From: Lingula anatina
Taxonomy: Eukaryota > Brachiopoda > Lingulata > Lingulida > Lingulidae
Length of the DNA stretch: 64,000 nucleotides
Reading direction: 5' to 3'
Assembly (NCBI RefSeq): GCF_001039355.2
Contig: NW_019775549.1
Location: forward strand, 126,001 to 190,000
Below, piece after piece: positions 1 to 13,414 of the stretch. Each line of letters begins with the position of its first letter. Within the stretch, counting starts at the first letter, position 1. The notes beneath the pieces were generated by a model that was given only the letters and a program-made list of their open reading frames with translations, made no database searches and was not told the origin of the DNA. Position numbers and translations under genes: made by a program.

Positions 1-1461
1 TAAGTCCCTATCGAAAAGGCGTTTAATTTCATTCTTTTTTTATGATGAGTGATTCACTGTGTTGAACGAGAGGGCTGGGTGGAGTTAGCGATGATGACGT
101 AGTCGCACCTGCCAAACATCTAGTTCCAGCAAGACTCTTGTTTTACAAGATTTTGTAAGGTCAGGTTTGGAAGTCATTTTTGGAGCTAATAAAAACCGTT
201 TGCTATCTGTTTTCGGTCAAAAATTCGCATATTTTGAAGATTTTTGGCAACTGTTATCTATAACAAATTTACATACCAAGAAATGTGTTAAAATTGAATC
301 GAAGACGAACATCTTAAGAATTTTTCAAGGAACACTAAAAATAATAATGGAATTATCAAAACAGCATTGATCTAAAAGTGAACAAATAAAATCGTTTTAC
401 CTGTTCTTCTTGTGAATAACCTCATGGAATTCGCAAGCTATTTGAAATGCATTAAACATTAAACATCTCTTTTCTTTCACATAAGAATCACTCTCTTTGG
501 TAATGTCTTCAATGTCATTTTACTGAATTTAACAGACACACAGCAAGCTCTGGCACATTAACAAGTGTGTGAACCATACAGCTAAGCTCTTACATGTGGA
601 TATATACATTTCAAAGTCGGTGACGACTGGTCAGAAAACACAAAGCCCAGAACACGTAAACACCACACGTAACTATACAATTATAGCTTTCCTGCACTCA
701 ATTAGCCTAGTATTTAGCTATAATTGCCGGCGTTTTTTGATTTACGATTAGAAAAAAGAGTAATACCTACGCTAAATGTGCTTTTTATCCTGTTGAAGTG
801 AATGATAAGAGGTCATGGTCAGCGGTGTATTCTGAGGGTACATTAAAGGTTTATTAATAAATGGCACATTCCACAAATAATAAAATTGACCAAACACAAG
901 CGCAAAATTTCAAAGAAAGATGTTTATAGATCCAGGTATCCTTGAGTCGGCATTCGTTTTGTTTGTTGCTCTTGTGGTGAGTGGTAAAGCAACTGCGCGG
1001 TGGTTTACCTCAGTGCTCAAAAACCGCAAGAGACATTATAGATATATCTAACGCGACCCTCTCCATGTTACAAATAGTAATACCGCATGATATACTACAG
1101 TGCTTTTAACAGAAACAAGGTTCATAAGGCTCGTGTTGGAACGCGGCATAGTACAGTGTGTAGGAGAAAAACCTCCCAGCTTGATACATGATATATGTTT
1201 TGTGTTCAGTTTTGTCATTTTTTTTTTTTTTGACAAATGATATTTGAATTTTTGCGCAAATGCCAAGAACCCATGCTCGTCTTTAAAAATTAGACAAAAG
1301 AAAGACAAAAAGGAAGAAAATAAGAAAGGAAAACGGTTCTGATATTGGTGGTGAAAACGTAATGCAGTAGCATAGTTCGTCTGCAGTGGCCGGGTAATGT
1401 CATAATCGTTCTAAAGTTTTCAAAGATCGTTCTAGGGGTACCTTGAATTAAAAGGACTTAC
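1..1461. other. No gene recognised; possible intron of the minus-strand gene
   Basis: Only short AT-rich open frames with no recognisable protein. If the exon at 1609-1462 is real, this stretch is at least part of its first intron. Confidence 0.5.
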
Positions 1462-1609
1462 CCTGTACGATCGAAATCTGCTCACATGGCTTGCAGTGTA
1501 CCAGATCAGCGGAATCCTTAGTGAGAATGAAACCGTCAGAAAGCAGGAACAACCCAGCAACCACAACTATTAAGAATAAGGCTCCTGTACTTCGACTCGG
1601 TGCCTCCAT
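1462..1609 (-). CDS. Candidate first exon of a type II membrane protein (partial gene)
   Basis: Reading leftwards from an ATG at 1609 (G at -3, G at +4), 49 codons plus one base run to a consensus donor (CAGG then GTAAGT) whose GT is at 1461-1460. The peptide has a short polar N terminus, one hydrophobic segment at about residues 10-24 (GALFLIVVVAGLFLL), then a polar lumenal-looking stretch with a CxxC (HCKPC). This is the shape of a Golgi signal anchor. The exon ends in phase 1, exactly like exon 1 of the complete glycosyltransferase-like gene at 6100-3649 on the same strand, so a tandem paralogue is plausible. No later exon is visible between 1 and 1461; the rest would lie outside the window. 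An open frame continues upstream of the ATG with no required role. Identity beyond the anchor is unknown. Confidence 0.45.
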
Positions 1610-3648
1610 TGCGCCTACAGACCCCGGAACCAACGCTTCACGCAAATTAACGAAAGGGCGAGACTTCCCTATGTGCTGGCTTCTTCTTCTAGCAGACAAA
1701 TTCTATTATCTTCCTCCGTCAGGTTGCCAAACTTGAAGCTATCAAAAAACGTCCTTCGATTGGTTAAAGAGGGAAAAGAAAAGTGTTTCAGTTCCTTCGA
1801 GAGAAATTCTATTATCTCATGTGCGAGTTGCCAATATAGCAGTTTCAACTGATAGTGCAAATAAAGGAAATTAGCGTTACTGGCAAAGTCTCAATTTTCA
1901 CGTAATGTCGTCTGCTTTGTTCGATTTGATTGACTGCTAGCGAGTACCTGCTCGGGTTAGGAGAGAAACGCTCATTTTATACAAATTGAACTAACTGGCA
2001 GGTTTCACCCATTTCCGAATTGCCCTATCCTAGGTGGAAGAGGGAATAGTTCATTCTCCGAAAACATACAGGACTAAGTTGAGACAGGCCCTGGTTTGCT
2101 GTGAGTCATAGGCCAAATTCACACTAGGCACCACTTAGACCGGTTTTGGTCGTGGCCTGAGCCAGCCTAAAGTCTACACGGCGCTTCTATGCAGCGAGTA
2201 ACAGAGAGAGAAGATGCCTGCTATTAAGTATACAGGAATGGCGATCCGTTCACCGCAAGGTCAAGCAATCAACTAGGATATGTTGCAAGCGTGTTTTATA
2301 ACTGTTGTTGACCACTTGTGGTAAACCGTGCGGGCTAGAGTGGACGGTTTTCGTAGATTTTGAGGCCCTGTTTCAATGAAAACCCTCAAAACAAACGCAG
2401 TCGTTGAGGAGATGGATTAGCGTAAATGGGAGAAGGCAATGGGTTTAATATGCTGTTTTTGTCATTATCATTTCATAAATAATAAAACTGACAATTCCTA
2501 ATTTCCGTTCCACTCTTCGAAACGCTCAGATTCTGTTGATTATGATTCAAGTCCAATAAAAAAAGAGATCGCCTGCTTTGTTTCCATTCTAACTTCCGCT
2601 GATCACCTGATAAAACAGTTCCTGGAGGGCCAGTTTGAGAAAATACACAAGAAACATGCATTTTGATCATTTTCATTGGAGGCTTGGGCATTTCATTTAA
2701 CCTAGCGCACAATATGCGATCATTTCCTAGATTTAACTGAAGAAAACGCATTTATTTGCTACCAGTAAATACGCCTGTGCACTTCTTGTCTTACGTTATA
2801 TTACAGTATCATTGAAATAGCGCAGTTGGCTGTTACATAATATACGTTAATTCGAACCACTCGACCCATTTTCCAAAAGTCGTGTTTGCCATGAGACAAC
2901 ACGTACCTGTTAGTTGGAAAATGCACAAGTTTCTTGTCTTGTTACTTAACCTGTGTTACACCTTACGTGTATTCTGCTCATCTCTGACCATGCTTTCGCT
3001 TCGTATAATACACTGTGTTATTATTGTTACCAAGAGAACTACTGCTTTTAAGGACTGTGGTACATAGTTCCGGTAAAGACGGGATGTAATGAGGGCTTGG
3101 AAAAAATAACTACCTTTAACACGAGCCACAGAGAGATTTACCACCAGAATTTTGCGAAAATTACTGCACTCTGTCTAGCGAAAACGTTTTGCACAGAAAT
3201 GACGTCATTACCTAGCCAGCCTCTGGCTGAGAGGGTTTTGGTAAAGCCAGAACACGAGGCATGGGAATGTGGTAGCTGAGATTGCAAGTAAGCGGTTTCG
3301 ACAGGTGCGATGTAAAAATTGTGTTTGTTGGTATTTGTGTTTTGCTGCCGTTTTGCTTAGAAACAAAAGGGGGAACTAGTTTCATTTCAATAAATTTTCT
3401 TCAATTAACACCATCACATTAGGGTTAAAGAACCTGTTATTTTGTCTAAAAGAAAATTAAGATAAACTGCAGCAAACTTGAAGCACAAACACATTTATCG
3501 TGTTAACTAGTTTGTAATACAGGTACATTTTCCAGAAAAGCAACAAATACAAAAAAGGTTAATCAACAAGTGCATTAATAAGAATAATAATAACAAAAAA
3601 GATTTTGCCCTCCATCTTTTAAAAAGGACTTTATAATCGCGCCCACCC
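1610..3648. other. Intergenic, nothing recognised
   Basis: This lies between two minus-strand genes. It should hold the promoter of the left gene and the 3' end of the right one. On the minus strand I see no canonical AATAAA just beyond the stop at 3649, only weak variants (TATAAA near 3632, GATAAA near 3491). Confidence 0.5.
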
Positions 3649-6100
3649 TCAGGAAAATAACCACCGGAGGAAACTCAAGAACGCTTCAACAATTTTCCAC
3701 CCCTTACTACCAAACGTGCACAAAGAGTAGGCATAGTCTGAGCTATATTGCCGAGCAGTGTAGACCACCATGTCACTGGGCTGCCTGTAGTTCTCTGAAA
3801 GCTGCCGTCTCTCGGCTGCCAGGAGCTCTGTATGTGGCGTGATGGGGAGACCGGACTTGTAGGCCAAAATGCTCAAAGCAGTCTGATCGTACCTGTGGTT
3901 GAAGAGCATGGACCCAGGCGGCGTGATGCACTCCGGTGTTAAAGCGCACGCTTTCAGTGGGAGGAGAATGTCAATGTAAGCACGGCTTCCTCTCACCCAT
4001 CCTTGTAAGTTGCCGGAATACGAGGGCTTTTTGAGGAATTCCTCTTTGCTGGAAGAAAAATATTTGAAGGTGGCGTTATGAGAGAAGAGCGTCATGTCTT
4101 CGTCTTGGCCTTGCACCAAGAAGTGGCCATCTTGGCTCAAATATTTGTCGATTTTTTTCAGCGGCCCACGGACATCGCTTCCTGCGTCTATCCATAAGAT
4201 TTTACCGTATTTGTCAACGGCATCTTTCATTATCACTGGTTTCCAGGCGTATTCTTTTAACACGCTGACGTGCGCCGGATATTGAGCGAAATCAAATGAC
4301 AATAAAGTAGTCCAGCACCACTGAGAAATCAAACGTTTTTGAAAATTGGCCAAACCGAGGTCGTAAACCACGATATTCGTCCGCGGTTCCCAGAAATGAA
4401 TAGACCCGACTAAGTTCCGTAAACCGCCGAAGTAGCCGTCGCTGGCTCCTGTAACCACAGTAAAATTGAGTGTGTCGCTCGGGGGAGACTCTGTCGCCGG
4501 ATGTGACGCCACTCTTAGTGTTGGTGCCGGAATGTTTTCTCTCGCGTTGGCTGCTGGTTTTTGAATGGATTTTACTCCTGGAAATAGATGGAGTAATATT
4601 GTGACATTTCATGATCACCATAGGCCTAACAGATACATACATTATTTCCATTGTAGGCCCCTACCTAATTGTGTATTCAGTTGCCTTATTTAACGTCTGT
4701 ATTTCTCCTCTACCTATATTTTTGGTTAAAAGTATAATACTATAGGCTGTATACTGGTCCATGCTTTTATACAGTATAATAAGATAATAAATTCACCTTA
4801 TATGCTAAGTAAAGAAGTGCAGGCTTGTACCTTATTAAACTCAACTTAACATTCTACAGTACATTTGCCGAGAAGACTTGTGTATGGCCTAATTGTTGAA
4901 AACGACTACGATTATCTTTTCGCCTGAGCTTCCTAGAACTCATACAATAAAACACCACAGCGTTAATTATTGCTTTCAAGCTAACTTCATTAAAACCTTG
5001 CTTCAGCCTAAATTCAATCAATAAGACACTAAAAGATTCCTAATGGTATACAGCTTACGAACAGCAATTTAGAGCGATCGTAATTCAATAGAACGTACTC
5101 TTTGTATCTTGTATCGTTTGGAGGGTCGTTTTAGTGCCAAATTTACGAGTCTCCCATGACAGTGATAATTTTATCTGAAGAAGTTATCTGTCGCTAAATC
5201 CGAGCATAGACATACACGTGCCATGCCAAAATAGGTACGTCCGTCAAAATAAGAACGTATAGTATGGTGATTAACAAGAATGAAACGCAGCAAAGTTTTA
5301 GCTTTTACAGCAATTTTTTTTTTATTTCAAAACATGTCTAAATAATGAATATGGATTTAGAAATAACCACAGTGGGGTAGTAAAACACGAGGGATCCCGT
5401 GCTAATGATTTAAATATTACGCTCGCCGTATACTGAGTGCTCAATGTCGCAAATAGACCATCAAAACTGGGGAAAATCATAAAAAATACCTTCTGAACCG
5501 TGATGTCTCTCTATTTGTGTTTTGAATTTCAATGTATTATTGTTGTCCCCTTTGAAAATAATTGAACGAAGGTTAATTTAACGCACCATATAGAGAACAT
5601 CACAGGGTTCATAAAGGGGGAGGGGAGGGGGGGAGCCCAACCAAGCTTTTTTGTCTTCTTAAGAGAGTTTTTTATGGTTCATACATCACCGTTCACCTTG
5701 CAAGCATAGAACGTTTTATAACGTTACTATAACGTGACCATAACGTCATTTATGGGATATATAAACGTTAGGGTAGCGTTATAGAATAACGTTCTGTAAA
5801 TACGCTGGGCACCTTACTACGAGAGACAGCTTAGCCTACTAACCATAGAGTGAGCAGATAGATAGATAGATAGATAGCTAAATAGATAGATAGAACAGCA
5901 AATAAAAATAGAAGAATGAATATTACGACAAGCAAACAAACTAACAAATTGGTTATACATTTAATAGTCGGGAGAAGATACCCACCATTTCTTTCATCTG
6001 GACGCGGCAGACGCCATAATATCACCAAACATATTAGCGCCAGTAAAGGCAATATGTAAGACTTTCTTAGATATTTATTTAATCGACGTCGAGTAGACAT
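3649..6100 (-). CDS. DUF1647-like type II membrane glycosyltransferase-like protein, two exons
   Basis: Join, read on the minus strand: exon 1 6100-5986 (115 nt) and exon 2 4577-3649 (929 nt). The donor is G|GTGGGT and the acceptor CTATTTCCAG; the phase-1 junction makes one frame of 347 aa. The start ATG at 6100 has A at -3. Residues 1-14 are basic, 15-29 (YILPLLALICLVILW) form a signal anchor, and about 40-72 are a stem. The catalytic-like region begins near 76 with NFTVVTGASDGYFGG, then a DLGLA segment, then ILWIDAGSD at about 165-173, which may be a DxD-like nucleotide-sugar/metal site. HRYDQTALSI follows at about 266-275. These motifs recall the DUF1647 group, which is thought to be GT-A-like; donor and acceptor substrates are unknown. 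NFT and NAT (N76, N206) are possible N-glycosylation sites. Expected location is the Golgi lumen, by topology only. Confidence 0.82.
5708..5795. repeat. Small inverted-repeat (MITE-like) element built of ATAACGT words
   Basis: The left end AGAACGTTTTATAACGTTA is roughly the reverse complement of the right end, GCGTTATAGAATAACGTTCT. The interior repeats ATAACGT several times. The small size and terminal inversion suggest a miniature element or a structured spacer. No transposase is present. Confidence 0.4.
5855..5893. repeat. GATA tetranucleotide microsatellite
   Basis: An interrupted run of about nine GATA units lies inside the intron next to the first-exon donor of the DUF1647-like gene. 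Confidence 0.9.
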
Positions 6101-9100
6101 AATGCCGGAAAAGTTTCAGCTGAACCACGTGACCTCTGAGCTCTCTATTCGTGAGATATGTCGCTGTGTTTTCTTGGGGGAAACAGTAGAATGTGTTTTC
6201 TCAGACAAAAAGATCTTCCTTTGAGCTGTGACTTCGTTGTCATTTGTTAAGTCACATGTCGAAGAGATTTCATTATTGCGCATTTATTTCCCGTCTGTCT
6301 GTATGTTCCTTAATATGGCATGTTAGATGAGTTTTGTCGCTGTGAATGCACGCTGCTTGACCGAAGTTACCCTACGGGGTATCTCAGTCATTACTTCGAT
6401 ATTCCATGTAGCTTCTAGTGGGAAACGTTAAGATATTTCACAATGCCATTATTTTCATCGTCTGTAGGAACCTATACAAATCGATGCACGTCTCTTTCAT
6501 GTTTGGTCATCCGTTCCTGCGTTCGGTCAATGTTACAATACAAAAGAAGTTGGCGTTTTGTTATCAGTGTGAAAAAAAAAACAGGCTTCACGTTGTGTTG
6601 ATTGCAGGTGGAATATCTTGTTAACTCTTTGTATTCATCTCTTTTCTCTGTGCCTTAAAAATCTATTCAACGGACTTAGCTATGGAAGAGTGAGATTTAT
6701 TGACGAAAAATCTACGGTTGGCTGTGTCCACCATGCCCCCGTGACTGCTCATCTTAAATAAAACTGCGTTGATTGTTGCAAACAGTTCTTAACATGTGTA
6801 ACATCCCTGTGTATCTTTTCAATGCTATGGATCCTCAGAAACAAGCAAAGACAATCATACCCTTCTTCCTCATAGGGAGGTACTCGATTAAGTGTGCGAC
6901 ATATCCATACACATGCTCAACTGTGCTTTTCTTTTTTTATCCCTGTGCCTCTTGCAACATTGCAATCGTTCTGTATATCTTTGGCTTTACACCATGCAAA
7001 TAAAAGTTTGCTTTTTGCATTTTTGAACAGCAGTTTCGCAGATTGTATACTTGGATTGCCTCGCCACTATTTTGCTTCTTTTTACGGTCACATCACCTGT
7101 GTAAATATCTACAATGCGTTTGTCGTGTATTTTAACAGGGTTTGAGGACGGCTTTGTGTACACGACCTACAAACTGAACTGCGGCATTATGTTATAGGTC
7201 TAGCAGTTCAATATTCTAATCGGCCTCAAAATTCAATACACCTACTTTTTGTTAACATTTTCTAGATTCTTCTTGTAAAATATATCGATGTCTCTGCTCT
7301 TTTTCTGTCTCTTCTATTCACGGTGGCGGAAAGTCGCCTGATGTATGTCTGCTCAGGTAACCCATCGATTTCAGAACTAGCTTCCTTTAAGTAGCACGTA
7401 GAGCATACTTTATGGATTGAGAGAGGCAATATTCTATTGTCTACTAGTTTTTTTTTTTAATCTCCAGTCAGCGACAGTGACAGACCTCTTCCTGATTCCG
7501 GATATGGTGATTTAATATAGCAAGCTACAAGGTCTAGGAATGTCTTGGGGCCGATTCCACGCATTACCAGACACCTGTGGCGATCTATTAGTAATATTGT
7601 TACTGAGCAACAGTTCCAGTGAAGTCATTTCACATACATTAACGCACTCAATGACAGGTGGTCATTCACGTTATTCATCAATTGTGAACAGTTTGTTGAG
7701 AGAGAACAGTCATTCCTGTACCACCATCGGCCTTGTTTCCTGTTACTTATAGAGAAGAGAAAACGGAAATGTACTTAACGGGTAGCCCTGAAAGGGAAAT
7801 CGCTTAACATGCGATAATAATTATTATTATCACCAGCCTTATTACTGCATCTGTTAATGCTTTGATGGATGTGGGGTCCCTCACACGCTCTGCCTTTTTC
7901 GTCAATCGAATTAGGCTTCTCGTTCAGGCTGCTTATGGGACCTCTGTCTCTCGTCGTATTTTACTTCTGTTCCTATCTCTGTCTCTTGCGAGGTATATAC
8001 GCTCGTGTCACACTACATGCGGCGTGGAGGATGTGTCATTTGGTCTTTTAAAGCCCCGTACGCGTCACTGTGGCTTGGCTTGCGCTGTGCTACTGCATGA
8101 GTGTTAAAAAAAAAAGTCTAGGTTCCTGGTTACGACTCTGCGTTCACCTCTCTATATAGAATAAAGCGGGAGTGGATAAAATAGCTTTTGTGGCGTTCTT
8201 TTGTCCGCTGCAAGGCAGAATATGATCGCAAAGACGTAGCGCTTTTATTTCGCCACTGCAATAAATTGAGCGGTTTCTGTGCCGTAAAATAACACGGGTT
8301 ATTTAAGTCTGCTATATAAAGCTATATAAATGCTATATAAAGTTTTGCCTCAGTTCCGTGTCATTAACTTGTCAAAGTTTTCGTACTGTTTTTCTTTTCA
8401 TACGCACTAAAATCCATTTTGAGTAGGTGCAACTACCGAGACATGAAATGAGAGAAATGTGCGTGATTTCATCCCAATGCAGCCCCCTCCTTAGAGACGT
8501 ATTCCACCCCTTGCGTCAACTCTGCGGATATCGGGTCAACAAAAAGTCACGAGTGTTACTATTAACCGTGCAGAGAAAGCAAGAAACCACTAGGCATACA
8601 AACTTCACCGGTATAGTGGTTTTAACAAAGCACGTTTATGTATAAGTCAACAGTCTGGAGATCTTAACGTTATGAACCGCCTCTAATGCTCTTCCAAGTC
8701 GCAGAGCACGCCAGACTTCGATTATGTTATATCAAATTATCCAAGACGCAACACCCATTAGTAATGTCGGTCGTTTAGGTTTGATTCTGATAGATACTAA
8801 TTTCACTACAGCTTAGCCTGTTGTACTTAAAGTCGGCTGTGATCATCCGTAGTTCATCCTGCGTTTTTAAGTGTTCTCGCCATATTTGTCAGACGTGACG
8901 GACCAAGCTGTAACGAGACTGTAAATATTAAGATCATTGTAATAGCCTTATGCATGGAGAGTTAAACGGTGTCGTTTCATCCCGTCAGCAGTTAGATATC
9001 GACTCTAACTGTGAGTAGGCCGAGAAGGTCAATGCTTCGAACTGCTGTGCTAAAATCTTCGAAGCAGATTCCTTGTGTATTAAATCCAGCTAGAAATATC

Positions 9101-10129
9101 GTCATCACTTGGTCCTGTCCATAGGCGGCGTACTGCAACTTACCGCTAGGCGTGGCTGGACGCTGCTACCGTCTACGCCGTCTACGTGAACGTGGGAGGG
9201 CTACGTATGTCCTTACAGCGTCACGTCAACGTCATAACGACTACAGTACGTGCTGTATACAGGAAAAGGGGGTTAACAGAGACGCTGGTTTTGTGTCCGT
9301 CGGCAAAATCGCACAGGTTGCTGAGTGATTGAGCCTTCACCACATTACAATACAGGTGACTGTGCGAAATTCAGTACAATAAAATCAATATAGCAAACAC
9401 AGCTTTGAACGTTGATAGGGCAGGCCAGTGGGATAAAGTGGAAATAAAAAGAACGTTAATTTCTTTATTATCGGAGCACTGTTTACATTATTTCCATACC
9501 ACAAAAATAAATGAAGGTCATATATATTACTTACAGAAATTTGCAAGTTAGCTTATTTTTGCCCGATTTTCATACCAGAATGATTACATTAGCTTACGTC
9601 AGCTAATACTTGTGTTACTTTGAATTGCAGTCGAATGTATGGAATTCGATTGAAAAGTTACGTGTGAATATCTTTGAATTAGTCCTGCAGTCATCACATT
9701 TTTTTCAAGGATATCAAGTATTTCAAGGACACCTTACAAGGTAATTAAAATATAAGGCAAAATCCTAAATATAAGATTTTACGTGGCCTAATGAAGTGAG
9801 TAACCCGCTGTCTGTAAAAGGGCAAAAGAACGTCTATATTAATACCCCCACCCCTCCTACCAAGCCTGGGAGTTACAATTTTGCTATCATATGTTTTCCG
9901 ATGAAATGGTCCAGCGATATAACGTTAACCATTGTCAGAATTTAATGGATATTTTCTGTATCCATTTGTCACAGTCGATATGCAGTGCGAAGATATTTCA
10001 TAAGCGTTATGTAAAATTAATGTAAAAATGTCATTGTGAATTTAAGCGCGTATTTCTAGATGGAAGTTGATAAAAAGTCCCTCAGTCCTGGGAGAATCAT
10101 GTCGCCAACCCCTGAGAAGGGGCGCATCC

Positions 10130-10420
10130 TGGATTATTTGAAGGGGGGGGGGGGGACTGGAACGACAGGCCTCGGATGCGAAGCCGACCATCGTCCTTTT
10201 GGTGTGGGGTTCGGGTCCCGCTCAAGGGCCCCGAAAAAGTTCTGGTGTTTTGGAGAGCAAACAGTGCCCTTTGGCACGGTTTAGAACTATGATTTAGCTA
10301 GTCAAAATTTTAATTTCAAGACGGAAATATTAGTGTGATATATTTCTCAGAAACCGAAGTGGGGGTCATGACCCCCCCTGGCCTTCCCCCCTCTTAATCC
10401 ACCACTGCCTGGGTATCACA
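10130..10420. repeat. Probable decayed interspersed repeat
   Basis: A GC-rich island in AT-rich DNA. It contains a G run, a GGTTCGGGTCCCGCTC stretch, then GGGGGTCATGACCCCCCC followed by the phrase CTTAATCCACCACTGCC. Such endings are typical of transposable-element tails, but the class cannot be assigned by eye. Confidence 0.3.
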
Positions 10421-11718
10421 GTTTTGATACCATTGGCTCATGAAATGGTTCTCTGCATCAGGTCTCTCCTACATGTAGCTGTTACAAACTAGTATGTTGT
10501 CTAGGACTTTCAGACATTTTTGTTCATGTAGAAGACCTCTCGAGCTCGAAGAGTGGATTAGTATGGCATTAAAAGCAGCAATTTGGTTTAAGTATCGCTG
10601 CTGACCAACTGTTTGCGTACGCATACTTTTACTGCTTCTATACCTGTCCTCTACTTACAATAAATGAAAAAAGATATGAATAAAAAATAAATAAATAGAA
10701 TAAAATTAATTTGTGAGAATTTTCAAGCAGCCGTCACCCTCTCGTTCGGAGCGCAGACTGGGATTCCCCGATCTTCAGCCAAAGCAGGAGTCAGCGTATC
10801 CCCCCTCCTATTTGGCTGGTCGTAATTTTTATCGATTCATGAACATTGTCAAGATCACTTCCCAGTGACATTTCGAGTTACCTTGGCTGTAGGTTTTCAC
10901 CGGGAGAAAGCATTCAATATTTCAATTCCCATTTCCTTTGGGGTTTGCATTAATAATTGCATCCCATGCCCTGTCATATTTATACAGGCATCGATTCATC
11001 TTCGTTTGTTTGTGTCATCACTTTATCCAGCTTTTTTTCTTTGTTGCTGATCAGTTACTGCCATTGAAACATTATGAAACAAAGCTGTTGGTTTGATTCA
11101 GTGAGAGAACGAAAGCGAAACCGTCACAATGCAAGACTCAGGCCTCAAGCATGTACGTAAATTTGAAAAACAGCAAACAACTGTTTGCCTTTGAAGATGT
11201 CTACAGCTTTCAATTCAGAGAAAAATAGAAGAAAAAATTACAAATAAAGGATTGGCCTTATATTTAGGAAAATGAATTTATAGAAATTAATTTAATATTT
11301 TCTTCAGAAGTAGAGCGACTCTCTACAATAACATGATGAAAGAAACAGTTTATCTTAAATCAAAGATCTTAAAATTTTATAACTTATTATACGCACAAGG
11401 TTTTCCTAATTATCTCCCGATTTTGCTGTTGGTTGTAAAATTTATCAACAAAAATAATATAATATGATAATATTTTAATAATGTTAATGTATAGTATCAA
11501 GTAAAATAATTAAGAAATTATCCAACTCATTTCAATTAATATAAGTATTTTTGTTGTATAAAAAATATCATGATCAAAATTTACAAAGTTCTTAGGGTTT
11601 TTTTCCCCAAAATATGCCAGTCTATTTCTGAGACAGCGGAATTTTCTGTTCTTCAGGTTTTTAAGAAGTACAGCATATGTAATATAATATTATATTTTCA
11701 AGCTTTTCACAATATTCA

Positions 11719-11758
<40 letters not shown>
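11719..11758. repeat. ATT trinucleotide microsatellite
   Basis: About 13 uninterrupted ATT units, near the 3' end of COMMD7. Confidence 0.95.
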
Positions 11759-11762
<4 letters not shown>

Positions 11763-12007
11763 CTGCTGTTATAAAAAATGTACAACTGTTGTTAATCACA
11801 TCATAAACAATACAATAATGATTACAGACAGCTAAAAATGTGAAAAGTATGAATACATGATAGAGGTGACGAGCATGTTGCATGGCAAACAGGCTGGTAC
11901 TGACTGACACAGTTAAATTTAAAAAGTAGCAGTCTAGTAGAACAGCACTATATCAGCTCTAAAAGTCAATAGTAGTTTTTAACAGTCAGTTAAGAAACAG
12001 TGGAACA

Positions 12008-13371
12008 TCAGCTGAAGTATTCCAGACTAGCTTTGGCCTTTTCCATCTCATGAAGGAAGGAATAAAACTGAGGCAGGGTCAGCTCTGAAACAAAAATAGA
12101 TAATGCAAAAATAATTATCATTTATTATTGAACAAAAGGGAAATAAAAAAGAAAAAAAATTATAAATGTTCTCACATGAATCATAACACTGGCTGCAGAT
12201 AGTTCCCTTTTAAATAAAACACATCATTCCAGTTTACAAGTCGAGAATTTGATGCACTACCCTAAACACAATTCAATAAACAACTTATATAGAGACATAG
12301 AGTCATTTCAAGTAAATAGCGTATACACCTAAACCCTTTGGGACAGTCTAAATGACTTCCGCAATATTACGTTTCTACTTTACAATCTCCATATAAATAG
12401 GAGTGTTTTGAAAAAGTTACAAATACCAGTGCATTCTTCTGTTGAAGTATCAAAATCAATGCCTCTGCTACAGTGACAGATCTTTTCAAAAAATTTTTGT
12501 TTCACTTCATTCCCAAACTGTGGCAATCAGTTACACACAACTTACCCATATATACATTCTCTGTTTTGTTTCCTTTATTAACCACCAACTTGAGCTGAAT
12601 GAAAGTGTTTCCAACCTGGTTTAGTTCACTGCTGGCGGCTGTCACTGGGAATTATAAGATTTGAAATGAAATAATCCCCCACTAGAAAAACACTCAAAGA
12701 GCACAGACCACTGCAAAAGCAGATACTTATTATTTTGAATTATTGAATGTATGGATCACCACCAAAATCTAATCAGTTTTAAGTTAGTTAAAATACAATA
12801 TCCAAACACCTAGATTTTGTGATAAAATTTCAGAATACGTTCAACTCATATAAATAGACTAATAAATAAATAAACAAAATAAATAGATAAATAAATCTCT
12901 TACCCCCAAACTTCCACTCCATGTCCAGTAGTTGGTTGACCATCAGTGTCTGACCTAAGGCTGTCCTTGAGAGGGCCAAGAGGTTTTGTTGCCACTGTGA
13001 ACAGAACAAGTGATATCAGTTTAAAATGTTACAATGTGGCATATTATATTTGTATCCGCAAGATATATTTGTATCCGTTAAGATACATACAAACTTTGGG
13101 AATTTGTCTGCCACTTGGAATAATCTATAGTATGATACTGTGTTTAAAAGAATTAAGAATATTGTTGACATTAAACAGCATTCCTCTGCAACATACATGT
13201 AGTAAAAAATTCATAACTTAACACTGGATGCTGATTGAAGATTTAAATAGTTAGGCTTTTTAATAAATTTGATTTCTCTACCTGCTCAGCAAAATAGGTT
13301 GACTTTTCTTCTGCTAAACCTAGAATAAACAATTTCAGATTTTGTGAAAAAAAAACATAAAAAGTCAAGAT

Positions 13372-13414
<43 letters not shown>

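Larger units (their letters stand above)
4578..5985 (-). other. Intron of the DUF1647-like gene
   Basis: A 1408-nt GT-AG intron. It contains a GATA microsatellite and an 88-bp inverted-repeat element (5708-5795). No additional exon is needed, since the two flanking exons join in frame. Confidence 0.75.
6101..12007. other. Long intergenic region, no gene recognised
   Basis: About 5.9 kb between two minus-strand genes. I found only short unsupported open frames on either strand. Visible content is a triple TATATAA cluster near 8315-8342, a G-rich and C-rich stretch at about 10140-10420 that looks like a decayed repeat, and an ATT microsatellite at 11719. The part just right of 6100 should carry the promoter of the DUF1647-like gene. 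Confidence 0.55.

Noticed and set aside
6418-8645. Cluster of 60-83-residue plus-strand open frames
   Set aside because: Composition is random, with no splice-site pairing and no recognisable motif; expected by chance in 6 kb.
10060-10284. 74-residue frame with a Gly run
   Set aside because: Driven by a poly-G tract in a repeat-like GC island.
11716-11910. Open frame encoding a poly-Asn tail
   Set aside because: Generated by the ATT microsatellite; no other support.
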